A stretch of DNA of 64,000 nucleotides, taken from NCBI GenBank assembly GCA_021014325.1, contig CM037463.1:3901001-3965000 (forward strand), read 5' to 3'. Shown piece after piece: positions 21,101 to 30,412 of this stretch (position 1 is its first letter; each line of letters opens with the position of its first letter). The position numbers were made by a program, and so were the translations under genes. The notes beneath the pieces are model-generated. The model made no database searches, was not told where the DNA came from, and saw only the letters and a program-made list of their open reading frames with translations. This DNA is from Plazaster borealis. Taxonomy: Eukaryota; Echinodermata; Asteroidea; Forcipulatida; Labidiasteridae.

Positions 21101-24100
21101 AGCAAAATCTTCCCTTCCCCATTTCTCCCCCCCGGCTCTCTCTCTCCCTCTTTTTTTGTTTTCTCCCTCATTTTTTATTTTTTTTTATATGAAAAAGGGG
21201 GGGCGTGCGCCCCCCACGCCCCCCCTGGATCCGCGCCTGGTTTTGTGCTTATAGCTACCTTTTGTACTCTTATGAAATTGGGCCTTGCGGTTTGAGGGTT
21301 TGCCGAGTGTCTGATTTTCTACCCTCAGGTTTTACAAAATGAAACAAACAAAACAATTGTATGCCTAAAACTCCGTACGTTTATCGTCTCAGTTGGTTAA
21401 AATAATGCGAATGTGTGAGCAGGAAGGGTTGACCAAACTATAATTCTAACGAGCGCCCTCAGTATCAGCGCCAGCGCATACTATTAATTATCGGCATGTT
21501 TCTAAAGTGATCCCAAAACATTGAGTATGCTGCTATTGTATTTTATGTACATGGATTACTTTAATTTTCAACATAGTATAGGGTGAACATTGAAATAAAA
21601 CGGGTAAGGTTTTTTTTCTTTTTTCATTTCAGTGTAAAGTAAACGAGTCGGGGGTTTTCCAGTGTTTGTTTTCTTCATTTCTGCCCAGTGTATTGAAGCG
21701 ATAGCCGAGGATTAGTATGTTCTGAATTGATATTAATTTATTTTTACATACTGCTTAGTTTTCTCCGTTTATTTTCATCGATTTCTTACAAGGTTTCCCT
21801 TTTTATTTGAATACCGGTAACACAAAAGGAAACGACCGCATCTCAGAGACCGAACAGATCGGCTAATGCGACTAGTAGGCGGAGCACTGATGCCACGCCC
21901 CACTACAAACACCCTTCCGAAGGAGTTCATTCACCAAGGTCGAGTCTCAACACTCTATCGGGCAGACGACGGGCCCCGCCTCCCCCTGTTGCGACGGTGC
22001 TCGCAGAGAGACGTGAAGGGTATAACATCGACAGTGTCGTGGCAACCAATCAAGTCACGAAGTACAAACCACTCAATCGACCTTACGATGCTGCTAGAGA
22101 TTGGCACACGAGGGGGTACTTTCAAAAACCTGGAGTGCGCAAAGTCTTGGCGCTCACCACACTCACTTCTTCTTCAGAAAGTGGCAAGCACGGAACACAA
22201 AGGGTAAACAAATTAACTTGTCAATATTTTATAATGATATTATGATAACCTTTTTTTCCATTCTCTGCTGGAATCAGGGAATGAACAGTTCCTTTTGAAT
22301 CCCAACGTAAAAATGTCATGTGCAAAAAACTGAGTAATATATTAACGAGAAGTCCCACCGATCCACATAGCGAAAGTAGTACTAGTAGTCCCGCCCGATT
22401 TCCTACCTCCCGCCCAAGTAGTAGTTAATAAGCAGGACAGTTCTTTTCAGAACTGAGAAGTCTCCCGAATTCCGAATATTCTATACTCTGCGGCAGTAGA
22501 ATAAAAAGCAAGACAAGTTCTCAAAGAACAAAATCTACCTAATGGTCACCATGCAATGCCTCAAATCCTATATATATATATATATATGGTACTTATTTAA
22601 AAGCAAACATTATAAAGCAATTAGCACGCAGACCGCTACGGAACCGTTGAAGGGACAAAAACCTGAGTAGTATTATGGAACTGATGGAAACATAAAGCAA
22701 ATAGCACGCAGACCGCTACGGAACCGTTGAAGGGACAAAAACCTGAGTAGTATATGGAACTGCATGATGGAAACATTATAAAGCAATTAGCACGCAGACT
22801 GCTACGGAAGCTTTAAAGGGACATTGAGAGAGATAAAGAAAAAACAAGAAAGTATCATTAATGACTGACTTATTATGACTTATAAATGTAACTCACATTG
22901 ACGTATGTCTCATAAATACGACTTATTATTGGCACAACAAGTAATAATGATCCCATACTATATAAAATATGACTTAAAAGTCATAATTATGAATTATACC
23001 AATTAAGTCATATTTATGAGAAATTATGACTTACGACTTATGCAATTAAATCGTTTGTATAGGCCACATAAAACAATTTGTTGATCGTCCTTTTTTGGTG
23101 GGAGGTGGGGTGAGAGGGCGTTTTTTGTTGGTTTTTTACATGTCAAAATATGAAATAAAGAATAAGGAAATCATTTCAATCGCTTTAAAACAGAGAGCTT
23201 GTGTGATTTTGATGTTTTTAATTGTTTTGTTAAACCGTTTAAAAGTTAGATGACATTTTCTGTAATTATTTTCAAAAAACTAAAACGCAGTTAGCCTAAG
23301 AAAATATTTGAAGAATTGTTCTTGTTTTCGCCAACATGAATAACTTTTCTTCAAACATTTATTTCCAACCTATGGATTTTGAAACAATATCAGCTGAAAA
23401 ATCTAGGAGCCAAATTTGATTGAAAAGATTACTGAAAAGACTGTTTTTATGATATAAAAAAAAATGGGTACGGGGGTTTCGTAGGGTCGGACGGGGACGA
23501 TCAACAATTTTCTTTTTGCCTTATAAGATATAAGTCATGACTTGTACTAAGTCATAATTATGAGATATTAAGTCATAATTACGACTTTCTTTCTTTTTAA
23601 TTTTGTTCCAAGACCACTTCCAAGTAGACTGCGGGTATTACTAAAACAAATGCAAATAATAGACACTTCTAGAAACACATGAATTAATAACATTAAAAAA
23701 ATTTGGAATCTGCGCCCGTGAGCACTGTAAATTCCACCTTTCCAATAATTGCCAGTGCACCAGTGCATGAGAGAGTTGCGACATGGAGGGACCAGCTTTC
23801 TCCGGTCACGTGGTTGCTGGACGCCATTTTGTTCCCAAATGCAGCACAACCCAATGGGCAGACTAGTCTGGCACCCTGTATTCGCCAATGCATTTTTTGG
23901 AGACAAAATGGCTTCTAATCGCAAGTTGTCGCAACTCTCTCACTGCAGTGCACATTGCTGTAGCGCCCTCCCGTGTTTAGTTTCCGCACAACCTCACCGT
24001 CGCTTAGCAACTAATTGATAGGCTTGGCGCAGTGTGGCCATGCAACAGGTGCAATCACAACAAATGTGCACGGTACCAACTCGCACACACCGTTTGTGAA

Positions 24101-27100
24101 ACCAAAACTTCACTTATTTACATTCAATAACAACAAACGAGTACCTGGTGAAAGTCTAGAAATATCAAACATCGAAACCAGATACAAGCAGTACGCACCC
24201 GAGCTACGACAAGTACAAACAATCAGAGAAACGACCAAGTCAACCAGCAGACTACGCTGAAGATAAAACAAACCATGTCCGATCAGGGATCCGAACCACC
24301 CACCTCACCAGCGCCGTCCGAGAAAGCCCAGAGCCCGAGTCCATCGGCTGAGGCAAAGCCAGCCAAGAAATCTCCAAGAGGGCGACCAGCCAAGTCGCCC
24401 CGTGGCCCCCCACCACCAACTCCAGAGGAACTCGCTGAGAAAGAGAAGAGTTTTTTGCTGGACTGTATAGCGGTGGATACGATCTCGAAGGACTTCTCCA
24501 ACTGCCAGCCCAAATTGGGGCCAGCCATACCAGCATATAACTCGCAAAAAGACAAGCATGTCAAGTTGTATTTTACACGAGAACAGGTCGATGAAACATT
24601 GCGCAAAACACAGCAGGTAATAATGAGATAGAAATGGGAAGGAGGTTAAAAATTAGGGTATTCAACAATGTTATTGTTATTTGTCAACAATGTTATTGTT
24701 ATTTGTTAACAATTTATAGTCCAAGTTACTTGACCTCAACGCTTTTTTAACTTTTGGACACTAGCCTATCTGGCGTATGTTGTAGTAGGGTCCGAGTGAA
24801 TGTCGGTCACTTCGTACCCAAGTCACTTCGTACCCAAGTCACTTCGTACCCAAGTCACTTCGTACCGAAGTCACTTCGTACCCAAGTCACTTCGTACCCA
24901 TGTCAAGTCATACGCGTATGACGTGACTTGGGTATGATTGTTAAAACCAACCTCCGTGTAAAGTGTCCTGTCGGTTTTTTGGTTTGGTTTTTCTAACAAA
25001 TTTATTGGATCGGGTTTAATTTTTATATTTTGATCGTAAAAGATTCATAGAAAAGGAAAAAATAGTGCAGCGAGAGCGATGTGTTTATGAGTACGATGTT
25101 ATAATTTTGCATAAAATATAACCGGAACTCCACGCATCCCCGCGCGTCAGCATCACCCTGAAAATTTGAGTTTTGTGTTTCCCGGCCATCATCGGGGCAT
25201 TTCAATGATGATATTTTCACATTTCTTTAACAAAAACCATCACCCTAGACCAACTCCCTTCCCCTACCCCCCAAATTTTAAACCGGATTCACATTGAACT
25301 CGGAGAGGTCTTTTGTCCAGTTCGACTGCCGGCCGCAGCGGGCCGGCCACATGACTCAGACAATAATTGAGGTACGAAGTGACTTGGGTACGAAGTGACT
25401 TGGGTACGAAGTGACCTGGGTATGATATTTTGGGTACGAAGTGACTTGGGTACGAAGTGACCGACATTGGTTGGATAGTACTTGTGTACAAATACCAATG
25501 ATTCAAGCCCCCAAGCACGGAGTGACAAAAGCCTGCTCCAAAATCCAAGAATTATTGTTTCAAAGTCACATCCGTTACAATCACGTGGTACTTCTAAAAC
25601 TACGGAGGTTCGTTCCTCTATCGTTCGTAGCCTTTCAGTATGTCTGTAAATTTGTATGTCGCAATTGGTAAGATCCTAATCTCCTCAGTTTCTCTTTGCA
25701 GTCGATCTTGGGCTTACCACCCTTGGTCTACCCTCCTGGTGGTCATAACCTTCTGGCCCCTGACCCCTCGTAACTACCCTCCCAAGCTCCAAAACCTCTT
25801 ATAGTCTTACTAGGACTGTCTTATTACTACACAGTAGTGACAAACCAAATAACTTATTTCAGATGTAGACAGGTGGACGTTCTTACAGATAGAGGCTATA
25901 CCGTGGACTTATTGACCCATCTTGGATTATAAGACTGCTTAGAGCCAGTGTAAATCCAAAACTGTGGTGGGTGATCGGTTGTGGCAGCAAATAAAAGTTT
26001 TGAAGGAGGGTTAAGCAATAAAAGATCAATTAAATAAATGCATAAGCTCACTGTATTGAAAAAAGAATTGGTAAATTAAAAGGTTTTTAATTTATCTAAA
26101 GAATGTCAGATTCAATTTTAATGAAACTAGAGTAATCTCCTTTTTGTCTCGGTGGTGATATGTTCCTATTGTTGTATGTCACATCATTGGAAGTTTATGG
26201 GTCAGTGATACATTGCGCCACCCCCCCCCCCAATCCAGGTCAAACAGTTCACTCTACCCACCCCCTTGGGGTGATAGGTGCATTTGAAAAATACTAGATT
26301 TCAAAAACTAAATTACTGTCTTTGGATGTTTGATTTCTAATACCTACATTTAACAAAGTTTGTTTTTAAACCATCGGACAATTTTGAATTCATCCTATAC
26401 CAATGCTTTGTGCGGTTTGAAATGTACAAAGCAAACCATACCAGATAATGGCATTAATAAAGTACACAAAAACCCTCTTCAGAACTGAAGTGTCCCGGTG
26501 TACTATCGATATCACGATAACGTTTTTGATCTTTATTCTTTACTATTTCAGGACAAAGGTGGATGTTCGATTGATGGGCCAGTGATTGACAGATTTATTG
26601 AATCTGGGGCTGGATACCGGTATCTACATGCAAGAAATGGTGCCCCAGGATCAGCAAAAGGTATTGAATAACTTCCTCCCCCACCCACACCCCTTCCCCC
26701 CTCCCCTGACATCTCAACTTCACAATAGCAAAACAATAACGACCCGATCTCACTAACATTTGCTTAATTAGCACTTGCTGTTCAACTAAGAATTAAACTG
26801 TTCAGCTTAGAACTATGCTGTTTAGCTTAGCACCAAACTGTTCAGCTTAGCACTAAATTGTTCAGCTTAGTGCTAACCTGTTCTTCTTTGAACTAAAATT
26901 ATTCAGCTTAGAACTAAACTGATCAGCTTAGCACTATGCTGGTCAGCTTAGCACTAAACAGATTTGCACTAAGCTGTTCAGCTTAACACTGAACTGTTTA
27001 GCTTAGAACTAAGCTGATCAGCTTAGCACTAAACAGATTAGCACTAAACTGTTCAGCTTTGAACTAAACTGTCCAGCTTTGAATTAAACTGTTCAGTTTT

Positions 27101-27729
27101 GAACTAAACTGTTCATTTTAGCACTAAACTGTTCAGCTTAGGTCTAATTTGTTCAGCTTAGAACTTAACTGTTCAGTTTAGCACTAAACTGTTCAGCTTG
27201 GAACTAAACTGTTCAGTTTAGAAATAAACTGTTCAGTTTAGCACTAACATGCTCAGTTTGTCCTTTACATAAGTTTTTAAACCACCTGGAAATTAGTGAA
27301 ACATTAGTTTAAGGCTGCAGGCAAATTTGAGCATCAAAGCATCCAAGTATTTGTTGGAAAACACTGGTGCAGGACCTAGTGAAATGTGGGTTGGTCTTTA
27401 CATAAAAACCCTTTTACCCTGCCCTCATTTTCCAAAGGCATGGTTCCCAGTCACTAAACCCAAATTGAAATTGATATGATGATATGTAATCTGTTTATGT
27501 GTGATTACTCTTTCCCCATTTGTATTTACATAATCATTGAATTTCCACTCTGTCCTCCTTTCTTCTAGCCGGACACTCAGTGGATCAAATCAGTGGACAT
27601 GGTCAGTTCATGTCAGATGCAAAACCAAACTTCGGCTATAACGGCGAGTTCGGCTACAGACGAAATTCTCCATGGTTGCGCAAGATGCCATCTCCGTTTG
27701 GTGTAGATCCAAGATCTCCTACACATTGA
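17867..27729 (+). CDS. Unrecognised small-protein gene with three paralogous alternative 5' exons
   Basis: Alternative 5' coding exons are 17867-18136, about 21829-22203 and 24275-24616. The shared exons are 26552-26660 and 27569-27729 (stop TGA). Every 5' exon ends in phase 0, the shared exon enters in phase 0 and leaves in phase 1, and the last exon accepts phase 1. Proteins are therefore about 180 aa (first start) and 204 aa (third start), with a common 90-residue C-terminus: a Gly-rich exon (DKGGCSIDGPVIDRF, then GYRYLHARNG) and a last exon (GHGQFMSDAKPNFGYNGEFG, ending FGVDPRSPTH). There are no transmembrane or enzyme motifs. The short, Tyr/Pro/Gly-rich, basic character resembles microtubule inner proteins of cilia and sperm. 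That is only an impression, and I do not recognise the family. Confidence 0.8.
19688..19868. repeat. Cluster of GACCCA/TGGGTC inverted motifs
   Basis: The motif CCTGGGTCAAGTTGACCCAT and variants recur about six times in both orientations within 180 bp (CTGACCCATTCCTGGGTCA, GGTCATTTTGACACAG). A related cluster lies at 47085-47220. It is probably a decayed foldback element. Confidence 0.5.
20590..20770 (+). repeat. Degenerate TTTCGAGGAAACG tandem repeat
   Basis: The core CGAGGAAACG appears at least four times with GAGGGAACG and TTCAAGGGAACG variants between. The segment ends near GCCCGTAAAGG-type sequence (CCTTTACGGGCTCCGTGG at 20795), which also occurs inverted at 14728-14745. Confidence 0.5.
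20897..21290. mobile_element. Foldback MITE of the GGGCCCAATTTCATAGAGCTGC family with a second element nested inside
   Basis: The outer element begins GGGCCCAATTTCATAGAGCT and ends ATGAAATTGGGCC (21271-21285). Inside it, 21047-21240 is another foldback with ends AGGGGCGGATCCAGGATTTT and inverted CTGGATCCGCGCCT, flanking C-rich and T-rich tracts. The other family copies in this window are at 32939, 35400 and 35660. Confidence 0.75.
21829..22203 (+). CDS. Alternative or internal 5' exon 2 (no ATG of its own)
   Basis: The frame is open from 21811 to the AGG|GTAAAC donor at 22203/22204, phase 0, and contains no in-frame ATG. It must therefore be reached by splicing; phase-0 acceptors are available at AAAAG (21824-21828) and CTCAG (21842-21846). 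The N-terminal half is Ser/Arg/Pro-rich (RRRAPPPPVATVLAERRE). The C-terminal half carries the shared module: YNIDSVVATN, then RPYDAARDWHTRGYFQKPGV, then KVLALTT. The upstream partner exon is unknown; exon 1 or a remote first exon (see 13604) are candidates. Confidence 0.65.
22562..22830 (+). repeat. TA microsatellite followed by about 84-bp tandem repeat, 2.6 copies
   Basis: Copies begin near 22605, 22690 and 22771 with AAACAT(TAT)AAAGCAA and contain AGCACGCAGACCGCTACGGA and GGGACAAAAACCTGAGTAGT. The third copy diverges after GCTACGGAAGC. A run of TA dinucleotides precedes the array. Confidence 0.8.
22860..23590. repeat. AT-rich element bounded by repeated GACTTA/AAGTCATAATTATG motifs
   Basis: Both ends (22862-23045 and 23525-23585) consist of repeats of AAGTCATAATTATGA and its inverse around an unrelated centre, a foldback arrangement with terminal sub-repeats. 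It has no coding capacity. Confidence 0.5.
23753..23953. mobile_element. 200-bp MITE with inverted ends just upstream of alternative exon 3
   Basis: The left arm is GTGCACCAGTGCATGAGAGA then GTTGCGAC. The right arm is GTCGCAACTCTCTCACTGCA then GTGCAC, its imperfect inverse. The internal part holds two related ACGCCATTTTGTT / ACAAAATGGC segments. The overlapping ORFs are by-products of the palindrome. Confidence 0.7.
23999..24011 (+). promoter_or_regulatory. X-box-like RFX site
   Basis: GTCGCTTAGCAAC fits the general X-box pattern RYYNYY-N(1-3)-RRNRAC exactly. RFX factors use such sites in promoters of ciliary genes. It lies 264 bp upstream of the ATG of alternative exon 3, in a locally GC-richer, promoter-like stretch. 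A 13-bp degenerate match can occur by chance. Confidence 0.35.
24275..24616 (+). CDS. Alternative 5' exon 3 (own ATG)
   Basis: It encodes 114 residues from MSDQGSEPPTSPAPSEKAQS, through a Lys/Pro-rich linker (SPRGRPAKSPRGPPPPTPEE), to the shared module (FLLDCIAVDTISKD, AIPAYNSQKDKHVKLYF, VDETLRKTQQ). It ends at CAG|GTAATA in phase 0. The 5' UTR upstream looks non-coding, with the nearest upstream in-frame stop at 24149. The ATG context is ACAAACCATGT. It starts about 265 bp downstream of an X-box-like site. Confidence 0.8.
24617..26551. other. Intron between alternative exon 3 and the first shared exon
   Basis: Contains the sub-repeat foldback at 24799-25468, a short AACAATGTTATTGTTATTTG duplication at 24667-24715 and a C run near 26220. 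No further exon is recognised. The acceptor at the right end is CTATTTCAG. Confidence 0.5.
24799..25468. mobile_element. Foldback element with arms made of 16-bp tandem repeats
   Basis: The left arm (24799-24905) is six copies of a 16-bp unit AAGTCACTTCGTACCC. The right arm (25370-25468) is about five copies of its reverse complement GGGTACGAAGTGACTT. The outermost 20 bases are exact inverses (AATGTCGGTCACTTCGTACC against GGTACGAAGTGACCGACATT). The 460-bp centre is unrelated. A relative lies at 30130-30412. Confidence 0.8.
26552..26660 (+). CDS. First shared exon of the triplicated-exon gene
   Basis: 109 nt between TTTCAG and GTATTG, phase 0 in and phase 1 out. It encodes DKGGCSIDGPVIDRFIESGA followed by GYRYLHARNGAPGSAK. 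No stop occurs in the used frame. Rich in Gly and aromatic residues. Confidence 0.85.
26762..27255 (+). repeat. Intronic minisatellite, about 21-bp unit, some 20 copies
   Basis: The consensus AACTGTTCAGCTTAGCACTA recurs imperfectly across nearly 500 bp, with GCACTA/GAACTA alternation and small indels. It occupies about half of the 908-bp intron between the two shared exons. Confidence 0.9.
27569..27729 (+). CDS. Last coding exon of the triplicated-exon gene
   Basis: The acceptor is CTTTCTTCTAG with a good pyrimidine tract. The 161 nt complete the split Ala codon and encode GHSVDQISGHGQFMSDAKPN, then FGYNGEFGYRRNSPWLRKMP and SPFGVDPRSPTH before TGA. The repeated FGY motif and the basic, Pro-rich tail are the most distinctive parts for a database search. 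Confidence 0.87.
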
Positions 27730-28835
27730 GGATGGGATTAGTCTGAGAAGCTCCAGCTGTTAAGAGCTTAGATTCCTGATGAACATCATGATTATTAAAT
27801 TTATCTGGTAAATATGATAGAAGATGTACAATTGATTATGACCAGTCAGTGAAGGAATGTCCCGGAATGTACAAAGTCAATTTTTGGGGGAAACAAGGTG
27901 ACATGATCTACCTGTATTTGTAAGGTGACATGATCTACATGTATTGTAAGTTGACATGATCTACATTTATTTGTAATGTGACATGATCTACTTGTATTGT
28001 AAGTTGACATGATCTACAAGTGTTTGTTTGATACATGCACACATTTTCTTTAAACATCTTTGTTTTAGTTTTCTTGAAAATTGAATTTTGAGCAAACTAA
28101 AGCTTGAAAGAAAATCAGTTTTCGGAGTCCCTTAATTTGTATTTTCAATTCGCAATGGAACTCCAGGAAAAGCAGACGGGACGAAACATATTGTGATGAC
28201 TGGCCAACTTATCAATAGGCCATGTGACCTGTGACATCACATGTTTACTAAATAGCCACAGAGCCTGGACTCCCTTCAGGCACGATTTGTACACAGCTCA
28301 ATGGAAGAAAACATAAATAATGATACATTTTTATGGAGATTGCACTTTCTGATTTTATTCAACTTTTGATGTGAAGAAAGGGGACACATCTCAAAAAAAA
28401 TTCAGCATTTTGATAATATTAAGGATGTGCACATGTGTGTATTTATTCAGAGCTTTTGAAACAATTTGTTTTGTCTGGTTTCATCAAAATATATTGATCT
28501 GTACTCCAATCATACCTTGCATTATTTTTTTTTTTGGGGGGGGGTGGGTATTCATTATCATAATCAAAAGGTTTGTTGTTGACATTTGATGATGATTTGT
28601 ATTATGATCAGGAAACCTCCTGACCAAAATGGCAAGGAAATTTACTTTTTGTTTGACATGACATTGTTAATTGATAATTAATTAACTGTTGGTTTTTAAA
28701 TGCCCACATGTATCATCATGTAATGTTTTGTACATAATAATTTGTATTGTGATGTTCACAAGTGTGTTTAAATCGTTTTTAAAGTTGTATAAAATAAGTT
28801 TCATTTTCACGCAATAAATAAATATTAGGAAGATG
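27730..28835 (+). other. 3' UTR of the triplicated-exon gene
   Basis: Two overlapping AATAAA signals (28813-28818 and 28817-28822) are the first strong candidates after the stop. The UTR holds about five copies of a 26-bp GTGACATGATCTACATGTAT repeat at 27895-28025, and a dispersed repeat at 28220-28315 shared with DNAJC9 intron 3. Confidence 0.55.
27895..28025 (+). repeat. 26-bp tandem repeat, about five copies, in the 3' UTR
   Basis: The unit is GTGACATGATCTACNTGTAT plus TTGTAAG. The copies differ at a few positions and alternate GGTGACA / GTTGACA. Confidence 0.85.
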
Positions 28836-29924
28836 ACAGGTTGTGTGGTGTGCAGTCTCTGTAAATCAAGTTAGTATTGCATGACTCATTAGATGTAAAG
28901 GCATTAGGACCATGACAACGTTATTTCAATTGCCAAATCAAAATAAGCACAACTGAAATCTGTCGCGGGAGACTTGACGCACAGGCAGCTTTTCAGACGG
29001 AAAGTTTCTTAAGACAATTGGGATTTGTGTTAAGTGTATTGAAAAATGGGTTAAAAAATGTTTTATTACCCCCCCCCCCCCCGAGCCCGGCCATTATCGA
29101 CCAAGCAGTTTACCTTTAAAGGAGTATGCCGGGTTATCGTTTACGTAATTTAGTGCTCTAGAATCATAGAATATAATTTGTATTCGTTTTTGTTTTGTTT
29201 TTGTTCTTTATAAGGGGGGGTGAAATCACAAATTGTGTGGCCAATTTATCATTCTGGAAACGGTCATGTGTATTTCTGTGAACACAATACCGTATTGACT
29301 CCGTGCATCAACGTCACACTTTGGAGTCAAATTGCTCGTAAATATTATGGTAAACGTGTGAACGCCACGTTGCCTGAAATGCGCACTACACTGTATAACA
29401 CAAGAGGACAATGAGTTTCAAGATCATTATAATGATGATGACGCCAGCTGAACCGGGTCAAAAGGCCCACATTACATGTAAACGTTGGCGTTTTTAGGAT
29501 CAATCTCAAAGTGATTCTCGCGGGGTTTAAGACAAACCTTGCCTTCAAATGCACAAAGCGGTATGGCGTCGTATTCGGAAGTGCTGCCCTTTGACATGCT
29601 TCAAGGAAGTCACGTTTAGGGTCGAGAAAACCCCCAATTTCTGACCACTCGTAATTACGCTCCTTACTCCCTCACGAGCATAAATCCTGGAGATATTCAT
29701 CCTCGCCCACTTCTCATAGAGTGCGTCGAAAGAAAATGAGAACGAGGTGCGATAGCTTCGTCTTCTTACGTATTGTATCTTTGTAATGTAACGAAATAAA
29801 CTTATTGTGCTTTGAGAATGCGGGGGGAATTACGTAGAGAATTAAGCACATCATTGGTAAATTTAACAGTTATTTTTCAGAATCTTTTTTCAACACGGAT
29901 CAACGCCACTGTACTTTACCCACA

Positions 29925-30128
29925 CTGCAAAAACTGGGGTGTTAAAATTGACACCATGGGTGTTGTCACATTATAGATACCGAATAGTGAATCAAAATTA
30001 ACATCATAGTGTTTAAAAATAACACCAATGTAATTGTTTTTGCAGATATTTGTGTTATTTTAACACCCTATGGTGTCAATTTTGATTCTTTTTGGTATCC
30101 ATGACAACATCCATTGTGTCAATTTAAC
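29925..30128. mobile_element. Foldback element with TTAACACC/GGTGTTAA sub-repeats
   Basis: The arms contain GGGTGTTAAAATTGACACCA on the left and TTTTAACACCCTATGGTGTC on the right, with smaller GTGTT/AACAC repeats between. It abuts the next foldback, beginning at about 30130. Confidence 0.6.
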
Positions 30129-30129
30129 A

Positions 30130-30412
30130 CCTTGACCACTTCGTACCCTGAACACTTCGTCCCCTGGACACTTCGTAACTCGTACCGAATCCGAATTTTT
30201 ACCTCGTTTCGAGAGGGTAACGCCGCCAAAGTCTCTTTAATGACATCCAACAGTAGAGGGCCGCAGCTATGGAAGGTACGAAGTGACTCGGCCCCGGTAC
30301 GAAGAGACTCAAAGAAGGTACGAAGTGACCAATTCTGTCAAGGTACGAAAGGACCAAATGGTACAGAGTGACCAGGGTACGAAGTGGCAAAGGTAAGAAG
30401 TGTCTGACATCC
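30130..30412. mobile_element. Second foldback with CACTTCGTACCC sub-repeats
   Basis: The left arm has ACCACTTCGTACCCTG, ACACTTCGTCCCC and ACACTTCGTAAC. The right arm has four or five GGTACGAAGTGAC variants up to GGTACGAAGTGGC. The spacing is less regular than at 24799-25468, but the motif and the inverted layout are the same. Confidence 0.65.

Larger units (their letters stand above)
18137..21810. other. Intron region between alternative exons 1 and 2
   Basis: No exon is recognised here. It contains a TTTTCAAAAGCAG-type repeat near 18290-18480, a GACCCAxxxxTGGGTC-rich segment at 19690-19865, a segment of degenerate TTTCGAGGAAACG repeats at 20590-20770 and a nested foldback element at 20897-21290. 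The ATG-less stretches between these hold only short chance ORFs. Confidence 0.45.

Noticed and set aside
23568..24018. 118-codon minus and 89-codon plus ORFs
   Set aside because: They cross a TIR MITE and its promoter-side flank; no conservation signal can be argued.
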